Shown here: positions 1 through 13,200 of the stretch, one piece after another
Numbering within the stretch: the stretch's first letter is position 1
Layout of the letters: each line of letters starts with the position of its first letter
Assembly: GCA_032718475.1 (NCBI GenBank)
Contig: JAUCBJ010004543.1
Coordinates: forward strand, 62,001 to 126,000
Origin: Nemertoderma westbladi
Lineage: Eukaryota; Xenacoelomorpha; Nemertodermatida; Nemertodermatidae
Reading direction: 5' to 3'
Length of the DNA stretch: 64,000 bases
Notes under the pieces: model-generated
What the model was told of the DNA's origin: nothing
What the model saw: only the letters and a program-made list of their open reading frames with translations
The model's database searches: none
Program-made: the position numbers and the translations under genes

Positions 1-240
1 CGGTTAGCAGATAGGAGTAGCGCCCACCCCTACCTTCGGGTAGCAGATAGGAGTAGCGCCCACCCCTACCTTCGGTTAGCAGATAGGAGTAGCGCCCACC
101 CCTACCTTCGGGTAACAGATAGGAGTAGCGCCCACCCCTACCTTCGGTTAGCAGATAGGAGTAGCGCCCACCCCTACCTTCGGTTAGCGTCTATCGAAAG
201 AGGAGCTTTCGGGTCGCCTCCAGCTTTGGCCGACTGTTAG
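1..240. repeat. 36-bp minisatellite with SINE-like tail
   Basis: Units of 36 bp start at 1, 37, 73, 109 and 145 (core TAGCGCCCACCCCTACCTTC). From 181 the sequence leaves the array as CTATCGAAAGAGGAGC and GGCCGACTGTTAGC. Both the unit and this tail match, in single copy, the minus-strand SINE at 32470-32580. The array probably continues left of the window. Confidence 0.9.
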
Positions 241-1268
241 CATGCTTTAGTTCAATTGGTGCATCAGGGCAATTCGCAAACTTTATTGTTGGTATAAATA
301 AACTCACATTGATATATTTGTTATTCGTAAAATGATGGAGCTTTGCCAATATTAATTATTGAGAAAACAAAATAATATAATAATATATTTTATAATAAAA
401 TAAAATAAATATGTTTAGATGTAATACGTTATTCTACAAAATTACCACCCCCCCCCCCCCCCCCCACCCCCCCTGGGTCGCAGTAAACCATAGTATATAC
501 CAAAACAATAAAATAGGACATGGGGTCTACATGGGGACATAGTTTATACCGGTATATAGAAGATTTTGTAATCGTTATGGATCCATTCACACTTTGCTTC
601 CAGGAACTACCGGAAGTCGTTTCCGCCATTAGCATGGTTATTTTGGTGTCATTGATAGCCTAAATATCTGAAATGTCAAAATGCCAATTGCTGATTGATG
701 GCACTCATTGTAGGTGTTTAGCAGTATAAGCACGCGGTACAGAATCGTCCGCCATTTTTAGAAAAATATGCCAATGTATTTGAGGATAAAAATATACCTT
801 TATATATAGGAAAATGAGCTGCATTGATCACTATTGGCTTTTTTTCGTATAATTGCATAACTCATAAATCCCATTTTTTATTTTTATGTGAACCCCATAC
901 CCATAATCACTGTCTGAAACCATAATACCGGTATCTGGTACCACAAATACTTTTCGAAATATTGTATTTGGACTGGCACGGGAGTGTTTCAGGTGCTCTA
1001 CATCTACAGTGTAGGAACTGTTAATAAAACATTCATGGGTTTCTGTGGAATAGATAGTAAAGTTTTAACAGAAACTTTTTATTTCACAATTCCCCCTCCT
1101 ATGTTGTTCCTTGATTTGAATGATTTATATAAGTTTCAGTACATGCTATACAGTATATGTTTCAGTATATTATGTTCCTGTATTTCCGGTCAATACTGTC
1201 ATAACTTTGTAAACGAGTGACTTGACTGTGTATTTCTTATTAATCAATTGTATAATTATTTTTCTTAG
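241..1268. other. Intron (upstream of exon 1), no gene seen
   Basis: AT-rich sequence with a poly-C tract near 447-472. Short open frames here have no coding character. It ends in the acceptor of exon 1, so it is presumed intron, although an alternative promoter cannot be excluded. Confidence 0.6.
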
Positions 1269-4200
1269 AGTTCACCTCAATTCACTCGTAAGCGGCTTCC
1301 AACAACAGACAAGGAAGTTGATTTACTGGTTCAGAGAGGCGTGCTGCCAGCCAAGCTGAGAGATTGGGATGGCAAAGCACGTGCAATTGAAGTATCCCGG
1401 CATATAGTGGATGACGAGGGTAGGGAAGTGACAGAACAAAGGCAATTTAAGCCAGGTGATGTTAAACTGGCGAACTTTATCAAAGAAACCCAGCAACGTG
1501 GGGAAAAACCCTTGTTTAAGACCATCTACGATTTGACCATTAATCACGGTGGAGAACTCTCACCAATATCAACTGCATCTACTGCTCCTGCATTGCGGAG
1601 GCTCAAAACCATGGCGACTGAGTCATCTCGAACATTAACTACCCCAATTCCATTAGATGAAGAAGTCTCATTGCGACCCTCCCAGTTTTTTGATAAACTG
1701 ATAAACTTGGATCACATTCAAATATCGCATTCACCTAGAACTGACAATCATATTGCTGTGACATTGACTAAGGTCTCTAGTAGAAATGAAAACACCGTCG
1801 TTGAGCAAAGAGTCTATGTGGCTTATGATGTTAAGCGATCTTTGAAATATCCTTCGCAGGTAGAAAATTCCGGGTCTTCACAAACTCATCAATATTTCGA
1901 ACTTTTTATGAAAACTTTGAGAGAAGATGGATCCGCTGATATATTGCGAAAGATATATAAAAAGTCAGACCCTGAATTATATTCCTTGATTGACGAAGAT
2001 GTATTAATACAAGGAAAAACATTATCTCTTAGCTTCCCAGCTCCTTTATCTAAAGAGGATCAGGACTTATTTATTCATAAGCCTGGCCCATTATCAAAAG
2101 AATGGAAACGAAGACTTATGAAATCAATCAATTCAGATCTTGCTAACAGTGATAAACCATTTAAATCTTTATCTGGTGCACAAAAGTTAAATCCTGTTTG
2201 CCCCCCTTGCTCATATGAGATCTACCTTCGGCCTCTAACAATGGGGTGCATTGAACAGACTTCATCTAATAAAGGAATTCATTCCCTCAGCATCACTATT
2301 GGATACATCGATGCTGCACATTCTGAGGAAATTGTTGAAGTCTATACTTACCGTACTAAAATTCATCCTGAAATATCAAAGTATAAGATAGACTATTCAA
2401 CCTCTCATGTAAGTTTAGAGCAATCTTTTATTAACACTAATGGTGCTTTGGTTAGCGATACAAAAGAATTTGAAGATGCCAGCGCATCAAAATTAGTCAC
2501 GCCAAGTGGAAATATTGACAGAGTAAAAGATCTATTTTTGATTTCGCGTCTTGAAGCTGTTGAAATTGGTCACTGTTTGCCTTCCGAATCCCGTCAGGAT
2601 TTAACTCTTTCCTTAAACAATTTGCAAGTGATCCCGGAGAGTCAAGAAGTGTCATTTGATACCATGGAAATACTTCTTAGTAAATTACATTCTTCTTCCC
2701 TTTATAAATGTAATTTGGAAGATGTTAGAATTAGTTTTATAAAGGAATTTGTGCAACAGGGGCAGCCTTTACTTGCTATTCAAACAGTTTCTGAAGAGTT
2801 GAATAATGCACAGAAACTTGAGCTTCGAAAATACCGCGGGAAGCTTACTTCTTGGCATGTTTGTTCAGATATTGACCCTAGTTTACTAAGTGAAGATGCC
2901 ATAGACAATTATGTAGATGTGAAGATAGAGTGTAATGAAATGGGACATCCAGTTATTGAGCACAAATGGTTACAGCAAGGGAATTCCGATTTGAAAAAGT
3001 TTGTGTTATCAGAAATGGGTGGAAAAATCAGTAATGCTTGTTTGAAGTTTGAAATTAATTTATCTGATTCTACTAAAGACTTTTCCAATATACCATTACT
3101 TGGCCGAAATGCTCGCCGTGTTAATAGTGATTACATAAATATGGATAATGTTCTAGAGGTTACAATAAATAAATTGCGAAATGCATCAATTACACACTAT
3201 AAGTACAGCTCAGATAATCATCGAATTCTTGTATGCACGAGTGTTGTTAATGAGAGAGGTAGAATACATTTAGAACTTAAGGAATATCACGTGTTGCCAC
3301 CGGAATTTCATAGAGTTGTGATTCAACCACCATCTGTTGAGCAGCAACCAATTTACAGTTTATTCACTGCAACTGCTATGACAAATATGCTAAAACATGC
3401 ATTAGGTGTTACATCTTATGAACAGACATTGCCAGACTTCGAACGTACATTACATTCTGAAGTTGATACTGTTCCTTTTGTACATGAGATACAAATTCCT
3501 ACTGCTTATGAGTCTCTCGAAATACCTGTATTTTCTCCACCACCGAAAGAGGATCAATCACATCTTCGTAAAAGTCATGTTGCTAATGCCAATATAGAGA
3601 TAAATGGCATTGACAATTTGAAATTGAGTCGCGAAATTATTGATGATGAATCCTCTATAATGGATCATGCTTCTAAACAACAGCAATTGTCTTCAATTGA
3701 AATTCATTCCAAGAAGGTGAGTACTGTTGATAGATTATACAGGGATGAAACCGCATCTCCTATTGAAATCATAACTAAAATGCCTCAGGCAAGTTTTGAA
3801 GTCAGTGTCATGCAAAAGCGTCATGAAGAAGTGAATGATGATGAAAAATTTGTTGTGCTAACAGTTACTACTACTGATAATGATGGCAATGAAGTTCTTG
3901 AAGGTATGAAATATTTTCATGACGACCCACAGGTAGCAATTCGGATGAGGGATGATCCGAGCCTCGATTTAATCTCATATTCTACATGGATAAAACTCGA
4001 AAATGAATATGGATCTTCTGATATTAACAGAGAATTGCAGCCAGCTAAACCTAATGTATGTGTGTCAGTTTCTGGTGTTGAAATGTCACCAGACAGAGCT
4101 TTCAGGGAGGGTTTCTTGTTTCCAGAAGAATATCTTGGCATCAAACGAATGGAAGAAGAAGCAATTTTCCAATGGGGCAATAAGGAAGCATCATTATTGT

Positions 4201-7200
4201 CTCAAACTAAGTCATCAAATGCAGGACTATTTGTTCCATGGGAGCAATTACTGTTTAAAGATCCCAAAACTGGTGCTCTGGTTTCTCCCAAGGGTGCTTT
4301 GGATAGGGGAATTATTACTGATACAGATTTCCATGGCCTTAGTAAATCACCACCTATGTATTCCAATGTGCGCATAAGTCACCCTATTTCTGGACGTGAT
4401 GTATCTCCAATGGATGCTTTAACAGAAGGTATAATAAACTCTAGCGAATATTGTGATATCAGCTTGCAACATCAACAGTTTGGTAACGTATCGCAGTACT
4501 CTCAGATTAGATTAGAGGAAAGTGTAAGTGGATCTGATCATTCATTAATTAAGGATCCAATAACAGGGAATTCTGTAAATGTGGATGAAGCTTTAGACAT
4601 GAGTATCATCTCTAAAAAGGAATATGATGACATAGTTAGAAGTAACATGTTCTCAAATTTTGTAATCAGTTGTGAAGGAACAGGTACAAAAATGGATCCT
4701 GTGGAGGCTCTTCAAAAAGGGTTGATAACAACTGATCAGTTTAGAGATATTTATAATGAAGTTTCTAGATATACTGTTAAATTGCAGGATAAAGAAGGCA
4801 ACAGGATGTCATTGGAAGAGGCAGTTGATTGTGGCATTTTGGCACCCAAAGATTACAGTGACATTAAGGAGGTGCTCAGTCTCAATACATGTTCGTCATT
4901 TATTATTGAACCATCAACAGGTAGACCAATATCAACGGAATTAGCTTTGGCATGCTGCCTAATTACTTTACCAGATTATTGTTCTATGAAGAGGCAAGGT
5001 TGTGAAAATGCAGCACTTATTTATGATAGTTCGAATAAAAAACTTTATAGTTTGCAAATGGCTATGCATTTAGGGTTGATTAGCCAGAGTGATGCACGTG
5101 GAATTAGAGACAACATCGAAGATGCAAATCTTGTGTTTTCGTCAACTCTTAATAGAAGTATTACATTGGAAGACGGGCTAGCAGCTGGTGTCATAAATGT
5201 GAGGCAATATTGTAAACAGAAGAGATCTTCAATCGAGCGTAAAGTTTACTTAAAAGATTCCAATTCCGGATTTTATTCTTCTGCAGATGAGAGTCTGCAC
5301 AAGCAGTTGGTGACACCACAAGTCTACTCAGACATTCTTGATACAGTGGCTAGGTACCGTCCTAATATCTATATAATGGACCCTAGCAATGAAGGCCATC
5401 AATTAGAAGTGGAATCGGCATTACTATTGGGTATTATTTCGACAGATGAGTTCCAGAGGTTGGTAGAGAAGGCATATACTGCTGATATATCATTTACTGA
5501 TCCAAAAAGTGGGAGACAGTTATCAGCTGATGAAGCTTATACTCGTGGAATTATCACCCAAGATCAATACAATGCAATACTTGAAAATAAAGCAAGTACA
5601 CTCATTATAACAGATCCAAGGACAGGTAGACAATACACAGCTGAAAAGGCTTTAAGAGATGGGGTGATTACTCATGAAGAATATAACAATATGACAAAGC
5701 ATATTATTTTATCTAAACCAAAAAAAGTTCCATCCAGCTTAAAAAATGTTGCAGTTATTCATCCCTCTACAGGTGTCCGTTTAACTGCTAAGGAAGCTCT
5801 TGATAAAAATTTGATTAATGAGGCTGCCTATCAAAAGCTTTTATCACATGAACAACCCATAGCTACTACACCATGCACAACACCTGTAATCAGCATGTTA
5901 GATGTGGATTCGGGGGATAAATTATCATTAATGGAGGCTTTTGAAAGGGGTGTTATGGACTATGCAACATACGAAAATTTGATGTCAACAAGGGGAGATG
6001 GTATTCGATCACTTGAGCTGCCAAAACGAATTTTTATATCAGATCCTGATACTGGTAATAATTTGAGCATTGAGCAGGCTTTGCAGAGAGGTCTTATTTC
6101 TCAAGATCAATATCATAAGCTTTTGGCAGAGGGTACTCCAATTGGGAAAGAAGACCACGAATCATCTGAAAGTAATCTGAAAGGAAAAGAAAGTATTGCC
6201 CTGGAACAGGCGCTACAAATGGGTATGATTGATAAAAAGCAGTATGACAGCATTATTAAGGAACAAAACGTCTCAATTGAACATAGAATTACGCAAGACG
6301 TTCCAGAAGATATTCCGACCTCTGTAATTACAAAACCTGGGTTTGATACTATGCAGCATCCATCGGACAGTGTAGGTGCGAAGCTGACAACCATGTTTTT
6401 TGTTGATCCGGTGACTGGTGTGAAAATGGATCTTGATAAAGCTAAAAGCTTAGGTATCATTAGTGATGAAGAATATAGATCAATGAAATCCAAACAACTC
6501 AAGGATAGTGGTCTTCTTTCTAACCTCCAGCTAGCATCTTACGTTTCTGTAACTCATCCAATAACAGGTGAATCAATTTCCTTCGAACAAGCTTTTACTG
6601 ATGGATTAATTGATGAAGCAAGATTGACACGTGTTCTTAATACCCAACAGGAGGTAGGAGTTATAAATGAAGTAACAAATCAGGTTGAAGTTGACCGTAC
6701 TGCAAGAATAATTGATTCAAAAACTGGTGAAGCACTTAATCCTAAAGATGCTTTTGATTGCGGTCTTATTGATGAATCAGCTTACAATGATCTTACAATG
6801 ACTTATTCAGATAAGGGCATAAATAATAAACCACAAATAACTGATGACAAATCTGCCAGAAGAAATGGAAAGGATTTACTTTTTTCTGGAAAAGAAGCTG
6901 TTAAAACAGTGAGACGAATTGCGAGGGAGGAAACTCGTGCGATTATAACGGATCCTAGAACTGGATATGAAATGAATTTAGAGGATGCTCTCAATGAAGG
7001 AGTTATATCCGATGACATGTATATTAAACTGAAGAGTGCTGAAACCCAATCACAGAGACATCTGGAAACTCTGTCTCTTCCTAAACAAATTTTAATAACA
7101 AATCCTCATTCAGGGGAGACACTTTTATTAGATGAAGCTTATGATGAAGGTTTGATTGATGAGGATACTTATTCTAAGTTAAAAAGTCGAGAACAATTTC

Positions 7201-10200
7201 AAGATGCTACTGCTGTTAGGGAATTCTCGAGTTCTTCACAAAATTTAACTCCTGTCTTTTCTAATGATCCTATTATGGTGGTAGATAAAAAAGGGACAGA
7301 ATATACTCTCGATGAAGCTTTAGCAAAGGGTTTTCTTACGGAACCAGTTTATAATAAGTTTAAATATGACGACAATGCACCAAAGAGTGGAAGGCAGGTT
7401 GCACCAGCTGATGAACTTAAAACAGGCATCTTTGATGGTGAAACGTACTACAAATTGAAGGAAGAGCAAGGATCTGATTACATTGTTCAAGATCCCTTTA
7501 CTAAAAAAGACTATAATTTAGAGAGTGCTCTCCTGGCAAATGTAATCGACAAGGATACATATGATAAATTAAAGAATTATCAAAAACTGGATTCTGGTAC
7601 ACAGAATCTTGGAGCTATTGAAATTGAACCAAGGGTTACAATTGAGGATCCCTCTACATCACTTCAGTATACACCCGAGGAAGCTTTGCAATCAGGTTTG
7701 ATTGATGAGGCAGCATATCACTCTCTTCTAAAAGCATCACTAACAGATAGTGAAATAAAATCAAGGAAAATACCTTCTCCATCAACAGTTCGAACTAAAG
7801 ATGGCAAAGAAATATCGTTACTCAAGGCAAGGGACTGTGGAATTATTGATGAATTAACATTTAAACAAATGCAATTAATGACTACAGCTGAGCAAGAATT
7901 TTATGAAGTGGTTTATCCTCATATATTTGCTATCCCAGATACAGCAAGTTTGCAGATGTTAGATTTAGATGAAGCACATGATAAGGGCTTTATTAGTGAT
8001 GACTACTTTGATATTTTGGACAAGTCTCGATTGGAAAATATGGTGACATTAGAGATACCAACTAAAATTGTTGTTTTAGATGAGAACACTCGCGAGCGTA
8101 TCGATCTGGATGAAGGTTTGAAAAGACATTTAGTGTCTGATGAAACTTATCGAAAACTCTCTGCACAACAAGATAACGAATCGAAGGCATTTATCAAACA
8201 GATTGTTGATGCAATTTCTGTCATTGATCCTAATACTAGTGAAGAATTGAGTATTGCTGAAGCATTAGCTAAAGGAATTATTGATGAAGTGATGCTTGAA
8301 CAATTCAAGGAACTTAAGTGTCGTGTTACTGACACTAAAAGTTTGCAATACGTCAAAATGACAAAACCTCTTTCTGAAAGAGAGATAGTTTCACCGAAAC
8401 AATCTATTGACCCAAGAAGTTCCCCACTTGATTACAGTTTTAAAGTTATGAAACTATATCATATTCCAACAAACAAAGTAATGCATATGTCGGATGCAAT
8501 TGCGTTGAATTTCATTTCTCCTGATCAGTATAATGAATGGGCTAAGAGAGTTCGAACAAACAGTGAAATATTTTCTTCATTAGCAGTTGCTGAAAAAAAA
8601 GGAGATAGACTTTTATCACTTGATGAAGCATTGAAAAAAGGTATAATTAATAATGACAAGTGGAAATCATTGATGGATGTCGATTTTGATAACAGTCAAT
8701 TGTCATCTCCATCATTAAAGATTGATGTGGGTGATTCTTTTGTAGATGAAGATACTAATTGGAGTGCAAATTCCCCACTTGAAAAGTGTACTATATATGA
8801 CGTAGCTTCAAATTCAGTGGTGCAGTTTGGTGATGCTGTTTCTCAAGGATTAATTTCAGAACTGCAGCATAGAAAACTTATTCTTCAATATGTTTGTAAT
8901 ACTAATTACTGCAAATTACTTACCATTGATCAAATATCACAAACTGTTATGCCAGCAACTGATGCATTTGAAATTGGAATGATAGATAGGGAGAATTATG
9001 ATCAACTGAAAGATCAACTGTTGGAGGCGTTCTCTCCTATTGTATTGGAGGAAGTAATGATTGTTGATGCAGTCACTGGGAGTTGTTTTCCAATCAAGGA
9101 TGCATATAACACTGGTATGATCTCACTCCAACAGTACAAGAAATTGGAAGGATCAGAAGACTCTAATAAATTGTTTATATTTGATTCTATGACTGGGAAT
9201 GTTTATGCGCCTCTAGAAGCTGTAGAGAATGGAATTATTTCTGTGGAAGATTATTGTTCATCAAATTCTACTGGAATTAACCCTGCCTCTATTAGTATAC
9301 TAGACTCTGTTAGTGGAGATTTGATAACTTTGAAAGATGCACTTAAGGATAACATTGTATCATATTCTGCCTACAAAACTACTATTGAAAATGCTGTAGT
9401 TGAACCATTATCTATATCAAAGGTTATGGTTGCAAGTACCCAAAATATAATTTCTTGCCTCGAGGCTTTGAAACGAGGAATTTTGTCACCCGACATGTTG
9501 TGTGATCTTAGGGCATTGGAACCTAGGGCATTTGATTACTGTGACATTAGTGGTTCTAACGTGGTTATGTCAGAATCCAATAATGTTATGAGTTTGGAAA
9601 ATGCTTTATCTTTGGCACTAATATCCCAAACAGAATATGATTTGAATCTTTCAGACAACAAAAAATTTGGTAGGCAAGACTTCACAATGAAATCTGTAAT
9701 TCCATTGGAAGGTGTAAAGAAAGTCGATGCTGACACCGTTGATGCTGTGGACTCACCACCATCTTTGAAATCTATGGAGTTACTTATATATGACCCTCAC
9801 TCTAATCTAGCCATTTCAATGGATCAAGCATTACAGCAGGATTTAGTAGAAATTGATCAGTATATTCGTGTTTGTTCTGTACTGTCTACAACCCCGGAAT
9901 GTGTCACCAAGGTGATGGTTCTCGATGTAAACAATCAATTAATCATTTCGCCAACTGAAGCCCTCCAAAAGGGAACTATAACCCCAGAAATTTATGACCA
10001 GCTTCCATCTGTTGATAGTCGAGCTTTCGCGACAGCCAAGCCATTAGGAATTACAGTGTATGAACCAAGGTCAGAACAATTTCTTCCCATTGAAGACGCA
10101 TTGCATAATGGTTTAGTCAGTGATGACGAATTTCAAAATGTACGTGACCGACTCACTAATAAACCATACTTACTAACCAAAGGGCTTATACTTGATTCTA

Positions 10201-13200
10201 AAACGGGTACCCTGGAAACTGTTTTCAAGGCTTTGAATGATGCAGCTATAACACCTGAAACATATGATAAACTAAACACATATAAGCCTCAAATATTCAG
10301 TCCTGCCAGACCTTGCGGTATCGTTCTGGTGAATCCCATCACTGAGGAATCATTTGCGATAGAAACCGCTTTTCAGAATCAGCTAATCAGGCCTGCTGAT
10401 TTTCACTCAATTATGGAGAAATTGGAAAATAATCCTGAGTCTGTTAGAAAGTGTTACATTCTTGATTCGAACTCTGGAGGAATACACCGCATTGAGGAGG
10501 CATTGGATTCTAAATTGATAACACCGGAAATTTTTGATAGTTTAATTAAACAGCATCCAGAACTCAAACAAATTATGTGTCCAACTGGTATGTTCTTGTA
10601 TAACATAAATACAGGCAAAACGATGGAAATTGAAGATGCGCTGTTTGCAAAACTTATTACTGTACAGGAGTTTGAAAATGTTGTACATAGAGCTAAGCAT
10701 AACCCAAAGTCGACCCTGAAATTAGTTGTGTTTGACCCTAAGTCACGGCAATTATGCAACATTTTAGAAGCATTTGACAAGAAGGTTATAGTCCCAAAAC
10801 AATATAACGAAATTAAGAGGAACCCATATGCACTGCAAACTTTGAAACCAGTCGGGGTAGATTTATATATTCCGGAGACATGTCATATTCTCAGTTGTGA
10901 AGATGCATGGTGCAAAGCCTTAATTTCTGAGAATACATTAGGAAAGATTATTGAAAACATTGATTCTAGTCCTGAGTTGTTTTCTTTGATAATGGTGCTA
11001 GATAAAGAAAAACAAGTTATTGTTACCCCTCTCCATGCTGTTGACACATCTCTTATCAGTGTAGAAGAGTACAACAATTTGATGTGCCAGAGACCAGATT
11101 CATTGAAGCCTGTCAAACCATTAGGTATCAAGATTTATGATACAGTTTCGGGAACTGCAGTCCCTGTTGAGCAGGCCTTACAATCATCACTTCTCTCAGA
11201 GGACACATATTTCGACTTACTAAATAAGCTATCCAATGAACCATACTCTGTAATGAAGCTTATGGTGTTACACCCCACTAATGGATCTCTCGTTTCCTCA
11301 CAAAAGGCCCTCGAAGAAAAGTTGATTACACCAGAACTTTATACTCACATATTAAAGGAGTATCCCGCATCCATTGTAAGCTATCAACCAATTGGTATTA
11401 CTGTATATGATGCGAACACTTGGCAGTCATGGTCGTTAGGTGAAGCACTTCAACAAAATCTAATTCCTCACCATACTTATGCTAAATTTTTGCATAACCT
11501 TTCGAAGAACCCAGAACAGATTACTAAAATGATGATCATTGATGATCGCAAACAATTAATTACCCCAATTGATGCTGTTGATGCTGGGAAATTAGATGTT
11601 ACAATGATAGACAATATTAAGGAACATCAACCAACATCTCTTGAGACAGTGAAACCTCTACCTATTCGGGTGTATAATCCAGATTCATGTGTGACATGCA
11701 GCATTGAGGAAGCAGTAAGAAATAATATGTTATCTGTTGAACAATACCATAAATTGTTGAAAAAAATAAAAGATAATCATGTTGATGTTCCTAAACTTCT
11801 AATATATAATGCCGTAACATCGGATTTAATTCACCCCGATAGAGCTCTGCGAAAAAGAATAATTACACCAGAAGTTTACACACAACTTCTGGAGGAAGAT
11901 CCTCATGCTTTAGAGTCAGTAAAACCTTGTGGTGTCTTTCTGTATAATCCACAAACTAAACTATCAATGTCCGCCGAAGAAGCATTACATAATCATTTGA
12001 TAACTCCATCGGTATATAAATTCCTTCTGCAGGATATTAAACTTCGTCCAGAACACATTACCAATTTGATGGTGATTGAACACTCTGATTCTCTCCTAAA
12101 CCCATTCACAGCTAATGATATTGGGTTGATAACACCAGAATCATTTGACGGGCTTAGCAATGTGGCTGAGCGACCGCTTGATAGTATTAATCCTATTGGA
12201 GTAAATATTTCAATATCTGGGAGTGATCTTATTTCTGCCGAACAAGCGCTGAATGGAGGTATAATTTCACAAGAACAATTTGATAGATTGAAACAACGGC
12301 GTCGAACTAAACCTGAGAGATTGACTCATGTTATGATTCTTGATTCCAAAGGAGAATTTCATAACCCTTTTGATGCGGTTAGTTCGAATGTCATTACCCC
12401 CATGCAGTTTGATGAATTGAAAGAGTTACAACCAAATTCGATACAATCGATAGCACCTTTGGGTGTAACAGTTATGGATCCTAAAACTAAGTTGGAGTTA
12501 TCTGCTGAGGCTGCACTTAATTCTGGGGTAATTCCACCTGAAGCATTCTACAAACTAAAACGCCAGGTAGCTGAACAACCAGAGTCAGTGACCCAATTAA
12601 TGGTAATGGATGCTGAAACTAAGCAACTCATAACTCCAGGTGATGCTGTAGATGAAGCTGTATTATCTCCTGACCAATATGATGCTATTAGAGACTCAAG
12701 ACCTGAAGCAACGCAATTCTTAAAACCATCTGGGATATACATCTTAGATCCACGTACTAACGATATTATTTCACTTGAAGAAACACTCAATAGGGGTTTG
12801 ATTACTCCTGAGAAACATAAAGAAGTGTTGCGGACATTAAAGGATGAACCGGAGGGCCTTACAAAGTTGCTAGTTTTAGACCCAGATTCGGGTGAGCTTT
12901 TTATTCCCCGTGATGCTGTAGACCACCAACTTATTAATGATGATATTTATGAGTCACTGAAGAATCGACACCCTGGTTACTTCTTGCCTGTTAGACCAAC
13001 TGGACTCAAAATTCTACATCCACGGAATAATTATCCTATGTCATTAGAGCAAGCTTTAGCAAACGACATAATATCTCCAGATAGATATAAAGAGTTTGCT
13101 CAACGTGTTCGCGAAGAGCCTGAATGTATGTCTCGGCTTAGCATCATAAGTCCCAAGAATGGCACACTATTGACACCAGAAGAGGCCCTAGCTACTGGGG

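Noticed and set aside
984-1220. Extra upstream exon (78-codon frame)
   Set aside because: No domain, no matching donor in phase with 1269, and low-complexity AT-rich sequence.
1341-1343. Start codon for the giant open frame at 1341
   Set aside because: The codon is GTG and the frame stays open upstream to a splice acceptor at 1267-1268; this is an internal exon.
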